Assembly (NCBI GenBank): GCA_900543525.1
Contig: UQRS01000058.1
Span: forward strand, 1-14,411
Reading direction: 5' to 3'
Source: an uncultured Oscillospiraceae bacterium
GTDB taxonomy: Bacteria; Bacillota; Clostridia; Oscillospirales; Acutalibacteraceae
DNA length: 14,411 nt
This document shows positions 1 through 7,219 of this stretch, piece by piece. Under the pieces are notes generated by a model, which made no database searches, was not told the origin of the DNA, and saw nothing but the letters and a program-made list of their open reading frames with translations. The position numbers were made by a program, and so were the translations under genes. Every line of letters starts with the position of its first letter. Position 1 is the stretch's first letter.

Positions 1-2180
1 TCCTTTAGCGCCGCAGCCTTTTCCAGTGCGGCGTCCACAGCGGTATAGTCGGCCGCATTTGTGCCAAAGCCGTCAGTGGTCAGAATGGCGTTTTCAAACA
101 CAATCTCTTCGTCCGAGATCGAAACCAGCCCTCCGGCATTTGCGATGCTCTCGGCATCGGCCGCAGCGAACGCCTCGGCCAAAGCGCCGGTGATCACCGT
201 GGCGGCGTTGGCAGCCAGCTGATCCATGTAACCGGCCTCGTCGGCGGCCAGCGTAATGGCCTCCATCCGCTCGGCCGTGTTGAGCAGCAGGCTCGCGCCC
301 GCGTCACTGCGCACAATCTGATAGGTATAGTTGCCCATCGCGACCGCGTCCCCGTCGACCAGGCCGAGTGCCTTTCCGACCCACTTGTTCTCCTGATTGT
401 ATTTTGCAAAGGCATAGCGGAAGCTGTTCTCGTTCGCCGCGCCCTTGCCGGGGTAAATATTCTCGGTTCTATAATCCACCGCGGTCGATTTGTCCACAAT
501 CTCGACCGAGGCGTCGTACGAGGCCGCAGCGCCCCAGAACTGCTGATACACCCTTCCGTTATAGGTGAAGGTGTTGCTCAGCATGGGTACGTTCCGGTCG
601 TTTTTGACCGGCATATAATAATTGTTGCTGAAGGCGATGCCGGGGAACACGCCCTGAATAAAGGCAACCTGCCGTCCCTGCTGTCCCCACGGATTTCCAA
701 GGTTGTCGTTCGGCGTAGTGCCCGCCTCGACATACAGCGTCTGATAGGTGTCCAGCGCCTCCGTCCCCTTGAAGCCGATGTAGAGATTCCTCTCCATCCA
801 CTCGTAGTAGATCTCGTCGCCCATCGCCGCCACGGTCGAGGCCATGTCCGCCTCGCTGATCAGGTTGCTCTGCAGCCAGGGGAGGCTGGATATCGTCTCC
901 TTGGTATAGCTGGCGTGCGCCGCAACCCAGGCGTCGATGCTCGCCTTGTACGCGTCGGTAATCTCCTTCATGGAGGCCTCCAGCGCCTCCAGCTTATCCA
1001 GATTGATGATCGCCCCCTGCGCCTCGGCGTCCAGCGCGTCGTAAGCGGCGCGGCAGGCCTCTATCGCCGTTTTGGAGCTGCCGATCCGGGCGGCGGAGGT
1101 TTGGTCAATTTTCTGTATCAGCCGGATTGCCTCTATCGGCGTGTTTTCATAAATTGCGGTAATCGCAGCCTCCGCCGCGGTCAGGCGGGTGATATCCACA
1201 AGCTCCTTTACACCGTCGGTCGCCGCGTCATAGGCGGTGCGCGCCTCCTCAATCTGCGCCTCGTCCAGAATCGTGACCGCAGAAGCCTCCGGCAGGGCGT
1301 TGATCTGCTCCTGAAGCACGGCGGCCGCGTCGGCGTCGGTCTCGATACCGGTATAAAGCGCCGTGATCTCCTCCTGCGTCAGGGCGGTACTGTACATGGT
1401 AAAGTTCGCCATATAGCCGGTGAAAACCGGGTCGTCCCAAAGCCTTGTCCCGTCGTTCTGAATCGCGCGTCCGCCAATGCTGTAATAGGCGGTAGCGCTA
1501 TCCTTCGCGTTATTGGCAAGGCTGTATACCGACGCGGGCATGGTCGGCCGGGTATCCCCGGTAATGTCCACGCCGTTCAGATAATAGCGCAGATAATTGT
1601 CCACCGGATTATAAACCACCGTAATCATGTACCACGTTTTGGTATAAACCTTATTGTTCTGCGCTTTGGGGCTGATCTTATGGCTGTTGTCGTTCAGATC
1701 ATAGCAAATGCTGCCGTTTAAGGTGTTTCCGTCAATCTTGGTCATGAAAAGATTGCGATTGGCAGAAGTGCAGTTCCGGGAAAAGGCGAAAAACTCTGTG
1801 TTATTCTCTTTTTTTGTAAACGCCATCCAGGTGTTATAGGAAAATCCATTCTCCTCGCTGGCGGCGGTCATGGGGTCGAGAACGTCCGACGTCCACATGA
1901 TTCCGTTGGTCGACTTGTTCCCGGTGAAGATCGCACCGGCCTTCGACAGACCGTTTTGATCAATGTAGGTTCCGGCCTCCAGCCCGTCGGCCTTCAGCGT
2001 CACACCCGAAACGGTATCGACGATCGCGGTGCCCCCCTCATAATTCGAGAAATCCAGATTGAAAATCACGTTATCCTCCGCCACCACGGCAGAGACGGTG
2101 GGCACAGCGGCAAACATGCTGACCAGCATACAAAGAGCCAGCAGCAGCGCCGTGAGCCGTCCTGCTTTTTGATACATCAT
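1..2180 (-). CDS. Secreted LamG-domain surface protein with FIVAR-like helical modules (partial, 3' end outside window)
   Basis: The frame is open from an ATG at 2180 to the window edge, about 726 residues, with no stop, so the C-terminus lies outside. A strong AAGGAGG sits 9 bases before the ATG. Residues 1-31 form a signal peptide: positively charged start, a Leu/Ala-rich core, and a likely cut near TVSA. Residues ~100-277 look like a concanavalin A-like LamG domain, with the typical closing pattern GYMANFTMYSTALTQEEI. Residues ~285-345 and ~346-410 are two helical modules of the clostridial surface-protein type (AYDAL...NLDKLEALEASM). A central part (~415-640), rich in Asn, Tyr and Gly, I do not recognise. 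Near the edge the residues ADYTAVDAALEKAAALK begin another FIVAR-like three-helix repeat. Likely a cell-surface or secreted glycan-binding protein; catalytic activity cannot be assigned. The downstream end may carry an enzyme or anchor domain that is not visible. Confidence 0.85.
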   Translation of the reverse strand, partial: MMYQKAGRLTALLLALCMLVSMFAAVPTVSAVVAEDNVIFNLDFSNYEGGTAIVDTVSGVTLKADGLEAGTYIDQNGLSKAGAIFTGNKSTNGIMWTSDVLDPMTAASEENGFSYNTWMAFTKKENNTEFFAFSRNCTSANRNLFMTKIDGNTLNGSICYDLNDNSHKISPKAQNNKVYTKTWYMITVVYNPVDNYLRYYLNGVDITGDTRPTMPASVYSLANNAKDSATAYYSIGGRAIQNDGTRLWDDPVFTGYMANFTMYSTALTQEEITALYTGIETDADAAAVLQEQINALPEASAVTILDEAQIEEARTAYDAATDGVKELVDITRLTAAEAAITAIYENTPIEAIRLIQKIDQTSAARIGSSKTAIEACRAAYDALDAEAQGAIINLDKLEALEASMKEITDAYKASIDAWVAAHASYTKETISSLPWLQSNLISEADMASTVAAMGDEIYYEWMERNLYIGFKGTEALDTYQTLYVEAGTTPNDNLGNPWGQQGRQVAFIQGVFPGIAFSNNYYMPVKNDRNVPMLSNTFTYNGRVYQQFWGAAASYDASVEIVDKSTAVDYRTENIYPGKGAANENSFRYAFAKYNQENKWVGKALGLVDGDAVAMGNYTYQIVRSDAGASLLLNTAERMEAITLAADEAGYMDQLAANAATVITGALAEAFAAADAESIANAGGLVSISDEEIVFENAILTTDGFGTNAADYTAVDAALEKAAALK

Positions 2181-2483
2181 ACAAAAAATCCTCCTTCTTA
2201 AGATTCCGGCAATACGGTTCGTAAAATCAGCCTGTATTCCCGCCAGAATATAAAAAATTTCTGTTCGTTTTGATGATAACGCATCATTACACGCAATTCT
2301 ATTGTGATTTTTCGCATAATACATTGCGTTTTCGCGCATGATGAGGTTTTTGAATTTTCCAAAGCGCAGACACCCCGCAGTTTTACAGCCGGGACAAACG
2401 ATTCTGTGCAGGGGATAAAAAACGCGCCCGTCACAGCCGTGACAGACGCGTTTTTATCTTGCTTTAAAACGTGGAACCGGCCA
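2181..2483. other. Intergenic region between uracil permease end and surface-protein start
   Basis: This 303-base stretch holds the permease terminator (2417-2455) at one end and the ribosome binding site of the surface protein at the other. The middle, about 2250-2360, is clearly AT-rich against its neighbours and probably contains the promoter of the surface-protein gene, but I find no convincing pair of -35 and -10 boxes. A short inverted repeat, ATGAT-AACGC-ATCAT, lies at 2273-2287. It resembles an operator but misses the spacing of a CcpA cre site by one base. Confidence 0.5.
2417..2455 (-). terminator. Rho-independent terminator of the uracil permease gene
   Basis: Read on the minus strand, the arms pair over 17 positions around a GGCU loop and end in a run of six T. 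Two of the pairs are G-U on the minus transcript but would be C-A mismatches on the plus transcript, so the structure is directional and belongs to the permease gene that stops at 2484. Confidence 0.85.
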
Positions 2484-3857
2484 TTACACCTCGAAATTCA
2501 CACCGGTATCCTGCGGCTCCTCCGCATCGAAGTGATAATCCTTGCCGGGCAGAATCGCATTCAGCAGAATGCCGACAATGGCCGCCACCGCAAGGCCGGA
2601 GAGGCTGATCTGCACCTCGCCGATGGAGAAGTTGATCGCTCCGGCGGCGCTGAACTTGATACCGATCGACAGCACCAGGATCAAGGCGGCAATGATCACA
2701 TTACGGCTCTTGGTAAAGTCCACCTGATTCTCCACCACGTTGCGGACGCCGACCGCCGAAATCATACCGTACAGCACCAGTGAAACGCCGCCGATGGTCG
2801 CCGTCGGCATCAGGCCGATCAAAGCGGCAAACTTTGGCGAGAAGGAGAAGATGATCGCAAACACAGCCGCAAGCCGGATGACCCGCGGGTCGTACACCTT
2901 GGTCAGGCTGAGTACGCCGGTATTCTCCCCGTAAGTCGTGTTGGCCGGCGCACCGAAGAGGCTGGCGAACATGGTGGCCAGACCATCTCCCAGCAGGGTG
3001 CGGTGCAGGCCGGGGTCCTTGATATAGTTTCTGCCGGTGGTCGAGCCGATGGCACAGATATCTCCGATATGCTCCATCATAGTGGCGATGGCGATCGGCA
3101 TGATCGTAATTACCGCCGTAATCAGGAGGGAGACATCCGGATCCTTAAAGACGGCGAACACGGTATCCTGCATCTGGAAGGGCAGACCGATCCAGGCCGC
3201 GTCGCGCAGCGCGTCCAGATGCGCCGCATCAAACACCGTCACGCCGCAGAACTGCAGGATTACCGCCACAATGCAGGAGGCGGCAACGCCCAGGATGATG
3301 GGGATGATCTTCAGCATTCCCTTGCCCCAGATGTTAAAGATGACAACCACCGCGACGGCCACAATCGCAACCAGCCAGTTGGCCGAGCAGTTGTCAATCG
3401 CCGACTGCGAAAGGGTGAGTCCGATCGCAATGATGATCGGGCCGGTAACAATGGGCGGGAAGAAGCGCATGACTCTGGTCACGCCGAACGCCCGGATCAG
3501 CGCCGCCAGCACAAGGTAGAGAATCGCCGAGCAGGCCACACCGAAACAGGCATAGGGGAGCAGCTCCCGCTCTCCGTTCGGCGCAATGGCCCAGTATCCG
3601 GCCAGATACGCAAACGACGAGCCGAGAAAGGCCGGAACTTTTCCCTTGGCCAGCAGATGAAACATCAGCGTGCCGATACCCGCAAACAGCAGGGTGGCCG
3701 AAACGCTCAGCCCGGTCAGAGCAGGTACCAGGATGGTCGCTCCAAACATGGCGAACATATGCTGAAGGCCGAGCAACAGCATTTTTGGGATACCGAGGGT
3801 GCGCGCGTCGAAAATCCCCTGATTTTCGACAGAAGGTTTCTGATTTTCCATTTCCAT
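2484..3857 (-). CDS. uraA: Uracil permease, NCS2 (nucleobase:cation symporter-2) family
   Basis: This 457-residue membrane protein takes up uracil with protons. Conserved stretches identify the UraA/PyrP branch: GLQHMFAMFGATILVPALTG near residue 30, GKVPAFLGSSFAY near 72, EHIGD at 262 and NTTYGEN at 307. Glu262 and Glu311 correspond in sequence and spacing (49 residues) to Glu241 and Glu290 of E. coli UraA, which contact uracil. The E. coli sequence has EHIGH, so its His245 is Asp266 here. I chose the ATG at 3857 (MEMENQKPS) because AAGGAAAGGAAG precedes it and the reading frame upstream, although open to 4169, has no membrane or family character. The gene stands alone, with its own terminator at 2417-2455, and is divergent from the MBL gene. 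A xanthine or mixed nucleobase specificity cannot be ruled out. Confidence 0.92.
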   Translation of the reverse strand: MEMENQKPSVENQGIFDARTLGIPKMLLLGLQHMFAMFGATILVPALTGLSVSATLLFAGIGTLMFHLLAKGKVPAFLGSSFAYLAGYWAIAPNGERELLPYACFGVACSAILYLVLAALIRAFGVTRVMRFFPPIVTGPIIIAIGLTLSQSAIDNCSANWLVAIVAVAVVVIFNIWGKGMLKIIPIILGVAASCIVAVILQFCGVTVFDAAHLDALRDAAWIGLPFQMQDTVFAVFKDPDVSLLITAVITIMPIAIATMMEHIGDICAIGSTTGRNYIKDPGLHRTLLGDGLATMFASLFGAPANTTYGENTGVLSLTKVYDPRVIRLAAVFAIIFSFSPKFAALIGLMPTATIGGVSLVLYGMISAVGVRNVVENQVDFTKSRNVIIAALILVLSIGIKFSAAGAINFSIGEVQISLSGLAVAAIVGILLNAILPGKDYHFDAEEPQDTGVNFEV

Positions 3858-4016
3858 CTTCCTTTCCTTTTTCAGCGCCGGTGTGCCGCGCCCGACCGAA
3901 AGCCGCTTTTTTCGTGTATGCATACGGGAGGTCGGTTGGCCGCAAAAGCAGGCAAAGTCTGCCCCGAATGCATCGCCGCGGGATTTTTGCCGGGCGTTCT
4001 GTCTGCACAAAACACC

Positions 4017-4052
4017 ATTATAAAAGTACCCCATTCCTCCACCCCCTGTCAA
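4017..4052 (-). promoter_or_regulatory. Possible uraA promoter boxes with unusual spacing
   Basis: On the minus strand an exact TTGACA (4047-4052) and an exact TATAAT (4017-4022) are present, but 24 bases apart instead of about 17. A poorer -10 match (TACTTT) falls 18 bases after TTGACA. One of these is probably the uraA promoter, giving a leader of about 150 bases. Confidence 0.4.
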
Positions 4053-4198
4053 GAGGAAATGTCGTTTTATTTTGCTTTTTGTAAAAAATGAGCGGTCCGG
4101 CCGCTCCTCCCGCAGAATTTTTTGCCGCCGCCGCGGCGCTTTCCCGGCAGGCTGTCTGCGTTTTGGCAAAAATTTCTCATTTGTGCAAAATCGTGTTA

Positions 4199-4227
4199 TT
4201 GCCGCGACGGCCGGTTTGTGCTACGAT
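4199..4227 (+). promoter_or_regulatory. Likely promoter of the MBL-fold hydrolase gene
   Basis: TTGCCG (4199-4204), a 17-base spacer, then TACGAT (4222-4227) preceded by TG one base earlier, so an extended -10 element. It lies 37 bases before the start codon. Confidence 0.55.
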
Positions 4228-4264
4228 GAACTGGAAAAATTATGCAAAAAAGGAGTCGTTTCTC

Positions 4265-5494
4265 ATGAGTGCCAACCGTCTTTGGAGGAATACCGACCTT
4301 CCGGCCGCCTTCCCGCTTCCACCCCTGCGCGAGGAGGAGGCGCCGATCTATAACGCTAACAACGGCGCGGGGGTGCAGGTCTATCCCCGCGCGAAAGAGG
4401 AGGAAGCAGCCGCCTATGCCTCCCGCCTGCGTGAGGCCGGCTGGACGCTGCAAAGCGACCGCCGCGCCGGGAAAAACCGCTTTCTCACCCTGCGCCGGGA
4501 AAATGAGGCGGCGCGGCTGCTATTTTTGGGAAGCCGGGCGGAGCTGCGGCTGGTGTATGAGCCGGAGGCGCTCTTCCCGCCGGAAAAGGCCGCCTGTCCC
4601 GACCGCTGCCCCTGCAGCCTGCACGGCCTGTCCCTCGACCAGCGGGAGATTGACTGCGGCATGTCCTATATTCTGCAGGCCTGCGACGGCAGCCTGTTCG
4701 TAATCGACGGCGGCTATTTCACAAAGGGGGAGGATGACCGGCTTTTCTCCGCCCTCGCCGCCCTCTCCGGGGAGGCGGAGGTTCAAATCTGCGGCTGGTA
4801 CTTTACCCACATTCATCAGGATCACATCGGCTGCTTTATGGAGATGACCAAGCACTACCGCGGCCGCTTTACGGTTGAGGGCTTTTATTATAATTTTCCG
4901 AGCCTCGCCCTGCCGGAGGCGGAAACCTGGCGGGCGGAGGATAATGTGACGGCCGCCGAGTTCTACGCCCTGATGGAGGCCGAATATCCCGACACTCCAC
5001 ATTATAAAATCACAACCGGGCAGACCTTTTCGGTCCGCAATCTGGATTTTGAGGTGCTGCTCTCGCATGAGGTAATCTATCCCGGCCGGGTCGGAAACCA
5101 CAACGACGCCTCAACCGTCGTGGCGCTGACCGTCTGCGGCCAGCGGCTGCTCTTCCTCGGCGACACGGGAGAGGAGGAGGGCCGCCTCCTGGTCGAATTA
5201 TACGGCCCGCTTCTGAAATCCGACATGGTGCAGGTGGCGCACCACGGCTTCGGCGGCGCCGACCGGGAGGTTTATCGGCTGGCCGACGCGGCGGTTACCC
5301 TCTGGCCGACGGCCGACTACCGGCTGGTGGGAGATTTATGGCGGCCGGCCAACCACTTTCTCGCTTACGAACACCCGTCGGAGCATTTCATTGCCGGGTT
5401 TGGCAGCTTTCATCTCCCCCTGCCCTACCGGGCGGGCAGTGTCCGGGACAACCACGACCGCTTCCCGCCCGAGGAGGAGATTCCGGTAAAATAG
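4265..5494 (+). CDS. MBL-fold metallo-hydrolase with an extra N-terminal domain
   Basis: A 409-residue protein without signal peptide or membrane segments. The metallo-beta-lactamase fold begins around residue 130: DGGYF at 148, the metal-binding HxHxDH (HIHQDH) at 182-187, a GD motif with Asp300, and HHGFGG at 326. The stretch NDASTVVAL before the GD motif resembles ComEC-type and related hydrolases. Residues 1-~115 form a separate alpha/beta region (residues ~48-100, AYASRLREAGWT through RLVYEPEAL) of unknown role. The substrate cannot be told from sequence. I chose ATG 4265 because AGGAG lies 9 bases upstream and a promoter sits just before; the frame is open further upstream to 4088 but without support. 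It is transcribed alone, divergent from uraA and convergent with mutY. Confidence 0.88.
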   Translation: MSANRLWRNTDLPAAFPLPPLREEEAPIYNANNGAGVQVYPRAKEEEAAAYASRLREAGWTLQSDRRAGKNRFLTLRRENEAARLLFLGSRAELRLVYEPEALFPPEKAACPDRCPCSLHGLSLDQREIDCGMSYILQACDGSLFVIDGGYFTKGEDDRLFSALAALSGEAEVQICGWYFTHIHQDHIGCFMEMTKHYRGRFTVEGFYYNFPSLALPEAETWRAEDNVTAAEFYALMEAEYPDTPHYKITTGQTFSVRNLDFEVLLSHEVIYPGRVGNHNDASTVVALTVCGQRLLFLGDTGEEEGRLLVELYGPLLKSDMVQVAHHGFGGADREVYRLADAAVTLWPTADYRLVGDLWRPANHFLAYEHPSEHFIAGFGSFHLPLPYRAGSVRDNHDRFPPEEEIPVK

Positions 5495-5541
5495 CCCCCC
5501 CAAAAAGGCGTCGGGCCTCCCCGACTTTGCAGTATACAGCA

Positions 5542-5577
5542 AAATCCGGCAGGTTTTTATAAAAACCTGTCGGATTT
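5542..5577 (+). repeat. Near-perfect 36-base inverted repeat in the 3' region of the MBL gene
   Basis: The two 17-base arms match except for one position, which is a G-U pair on the plus transcript. The centre reads TTTTTATAAAAA, so the hairpin has a GC-rich base (TCCGGCAGG) and an AT-rich tip. No T-run follows on the plus strand, so by itself it is a poor terminator. It is directly joined to the next hairpin. Confidence 0.75.
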
Positions 5578-5628
5578 AAAAACCTTTGCGCAGGCACTCT
5601 GCCTCAAGCGCGGAGGTTTTTCCTTTTT
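5578..5628 (+). terminator. Terminator of the MBL-fold hydrolase gene
   Basis: Arms starting AAAAACCT and ending AGGTTTTT pair over about 19 positions, with a 3-base bulge and a CTC loop, followed by TTTTTCCTTTTT. Two pairs are U-G on the plus transcript and would be mismatches on the minus one, so it is aimed at the plus-strand gene. It may also stop mutY transcripts weakly from the other side. Confidence 0.75.
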
Positions 5629-5641
5629 ATAAAATTCCGAC

Positions 5642-5709
5642 CGGACAGCGGGACAATCGGACGACCGGGCAGTCGAAGAACCGGACGACCGGACGGCCGG
5701 ACGGCCGGC
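5642..5709 (+). repeat. 8-base tandem repeat block, copy 1 (consensus CGGACGRC)
   Basis: About eight units, mostly exactly 8 bases long with one of 7 and one of 9. Examples are CGGACGAC (5658, 5682) and CGGACGGC (5690, 5698); the middle units are degenerate. The block ends a few bases before the mutY stop codon. Because the period is not a multiple of three and it lies between genes, it is unlikely to code. Confidence 0.75.
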
Positions 5710-5715
5710 TATCCT

Positions 5716-6768
5716 TTACAAAAGCGGCGCGTCCAGAAACTGCCGGAAGGCGGTCGGCAGGGCGTACCGTTCCCGGATCTCCTGTAAAGAGGCCCAGGTA
5801 AACCCTTCGGCCGCGCGGGCGCAGAGGATGTGGTACCCCACCATCTCCCACCGGATGTGGGTAAAAATATGCGTCCGCTGCAGACTGCGGCAAAGCTCGG
5901 TCGGCTGAACTCCGGCCTCCTGCGCGGCGGAGAGCGCCTTTTCCAAAGACAGATGCCCCTCAACATTCGGAAATTGCCACAGGCCGGAAAGCAGTCCCTT
6001 CTCCTCCCGCCGGCAGAGGGCGAAATCCCCTCCGCATTGCAGCAAAAACACCGTGCGCTCCTCCACCCGTTTGGGCTTTTTCGGCGACCGAATCGGCAGC
6101 GTCTCCACCCGGTTCTGCCCCCGGGCGAGGCAAATCTCCGCCACCGGGCAGGCGGCGCAGCGGGGAGAGCGCGGCGTGCAGACGATGGCGCCAAGCTCCA
6201 TCAGAGCCTGGGTAAAATCGCCGCAGCGCCCCTTCGGATAAATCTGCCCCAGCCGGTCGGAAACCTCCGCCTTTACCTCGAAAAGGTCGATCGGCCGGTC
6301 GTCCCCGGTCAGGCGGGCGATGACCCGCAGCACATTGCCGTCGACCGCGGCGCAGGGGCGCTCAAAGCAGATGGAGGCGATTGCCCCGGCCGTATACGGC
6401 CCGACGCCCGGCAGAGACAGCAGCCTTTCATAGCTGTCCGGAAAGCGGCCGCCGTAATTTTCAATCACCGCGCGGGCGCTTTTTTGCAGATTTCTTGCCC
6501 GGCTGTAATAGCCCAGCCCCTCCCACAGCTTGAGGAGCTTTTCCTCCGGGCAGGCGGCCAGCGCCTCCGGCGTGGGGAGGGCGGCCAAAAACCGGTCGTA
6601 GTATCCGCGCACCGCCTCCACCCGGGTTTGCTGAAGCATAATCTCGGAGACGAGGATGTGGTACGGCTTCCGATCCCGCCGCCAGGGAAGCTCCCGCTTC
6701 TCCCTCTCGTACCAGGGGAGGAGAAGGCCGGGCAGCCGGCTGTATATATTTTCCGGCAGATTGGACAT
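5716..6768 (-). CDS. mutY: A/G-specific adenine glycosylase MutY
   Basis: A 350-residue base-excision repair enzyme that removes adenine mispaired with 8-oxoguanine. The HhH-GPD domain (residues ~10-215) has SEIMLQQTRVE with catalytic Glu42, the helix-hairpin-helix LPGVGPYTAGAI at 119, and VDGNVLRV with catalytic Asp143. Four cysteines, C197-x6-C204-x2-C207-x5-C213, match the 4Fe-4S cluster pattern. The C-terminal Nudix-like domain that reads 8-oxoguanine is complete, with GLLSGLWQFP at 258 and HIFTHIRW at 300. Length is normal. ATG 6768 is preceded by AAGGAGG with 7-8 bases spacing; an in-frame TTG at 6789 lies upstream of that site and is rejected. The gene stands alone between two convergent or divergent neighbours and is flanked on both sides by the same 8-base repeat. 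Confidence 0.96.
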   Translation of the reverse strand: MSNLPENIYSRLPGLLLPWYEREKRELPWRRDRKPYHILVSEIMLQQTRVEAVRGYYDRFLAALPTPEALAACPEEKLLKLWEGLGYYSRARNLQKSARAVIENYGGRFPDSYERLLSLPGVGPYTAGAIASICFERPCAAVDGNVLRVIARLTGDDRPIDLFEVKAEVSDRLGQIYPKGRCGDFTQALMELGAIVCTPRSPRCAACPVAEICLARGQNRVETLPIRSPKKPKRVEERTVFLLQCGGDFALCRREEKGLLSGLWQFPNVEGHLSLEKALSAAQEAGVQPTELCRSLQRTHIFTHIRWEMVGYHILCARAAEGFTWASLQEIRERYALPTAFRQFLDAPLL

Positions 6769-6798
6769 CCGAGCGCCTCCTTTTTTCAAAATTGTGCA

Positions 6799-6815
6799 AA
6801 AACCGCAGCGGTTTT
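6799..6815 (-). repeat. Small hairpin in the mutY leader
   Basis: AAAACCGC and GCGGTTTT flank a single base. On the minus transcript this gives a short stem followed by T5, between the promoter and the ribosome binding site. It resembles a weak attenuator but the stem is short. Confidence 0.4.
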
Positions 6816-6819
6816 ATCC

Positions 6820-6849
6820 AGTGTATCACAGAAGAAATCACCGCGTCAA
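6820..6849 (-). promoter_or_regulatory. mutY: Likely mutY promoter
   Basis: On the minus strand: TTGACG (6844-6849), an 18-base spacer, then TACACT (6820-6825) preceded by TG and one base, an extended -10 element. It lies about 50 bases before the start codon. Confidence 0.6.
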
Positions 6850-6922
6850 GATAAGGGAGGCCGCCTTTTGCAAAGCGCTGTGGCCGCCCTGCCTCCCCCA
6901 CGGCAGAGAAGAGGGGTTCGTC

Positions 6923-6991
6923 CGACTGCACGGCCGCATGACCGGACGGCCGGATGATCGGACAACCCGCACAACCGGACGATCCTACAGC
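6923..6991 (+). repeat. 8-base tandem repeat block, copy 2 (consensus CGGACRRY)
   Basis: Units of 8 bases such as CGGACGGC (6943), CGGATGAT (6951), CGGACAAC (6959) and CGGACGAT (6976), with a 9-base unit and a longer interruption. Unit sequence and orientation are the same as in the block at 5642-5709 on the other side of mutY. Confidence 0.7.
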
Positions 6992-7219
6992 CGCCGCAAA
7001 AAACAGGAGCCGCATGAAAATCTCCCCCGAAAAGCGGACACAACCGGCCCTTGCAAAGCATATACTGATATGAAAAACAAATCCTTTTTTGGAAAATCCG
7101 TTTTAAGTCAGCGGGGACAGTGCCCTTGCCCCCCGGTCGGCTTATCCATACCCGCCGGGAGGCGCGCTTCCCCGGCCGCCGACATCCCATTGCCGCGCCC
7201 TTTTCAGGAGGAGATTGCT

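Larger units (their letters stand above)
3858..4264. other. Divergent intergenic region between uraA and the MBL-fold gene
   Basis: Four hundred and seven bases carry the start signals of two divergent genes. On the permease side there is a leader of roughly 150 bases containing the perfect palindrome GTATGCATAC (3916-3925), enclosed by CCGACC (3892-3897) and GGTCGG (3930-3935), which could pair in the transcript. I could not match it to a PyrR-binding loop or a purine riboswitch. On the MBL side a promoter is visible at 4199-4227. No coding sequence with family character was found. Confidence 0.5.
6769..7219. other. Divergent intergenic region between mutY and the superoxide dismutase gene
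   Basis: Four hundred and fifty-one bases contain the mutY promoter and leader hairpin, the second 8-base repeat block (6923-6991), and the upstream part of the sodC-like gene. The sodC frame is open through all of this, with an in-frame ATG at 7070, but that ATG has no ribosome binding site and the stretch has no family similarity. No convincing plus-strand promoter was found; TATACT at 7061-7066 is a -10 candidate without a matching -35. Confidence 0.5.

Noticed and set aside
2273..2287. Possible CcpA cre site upstream of the surface-protein gene
   Set aside because: The spacing TG-3-CG-4-CA is one base short of the cre pattern TG-4-CG-4-CA.
2198..2434. Minus-strand open frame of 78 codons between the permease and the surface protein
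   Set aside because: It overlaps the permease terminator, has no ribosome binding site of note and no family character.
3858..4169. N-terminal extension of the uracil permease to 4169
   Set aside because: The extension is Arg/Lys/Cys-rich, unlike the family, and would remove the ribosome binding site and promoter region upstream of 3857.
5642..6991. CRISPR array
   Set aside because: The 8-base units are directly adjacent with no spacers and no cas genes are present.
6656..7219. Long N-terminal extension of the superoxide dismutase frame
   Set aside because: It runs antisense through the mutY start and through the 8-base repeat; the best ribosome binding site is at TTG 7220.
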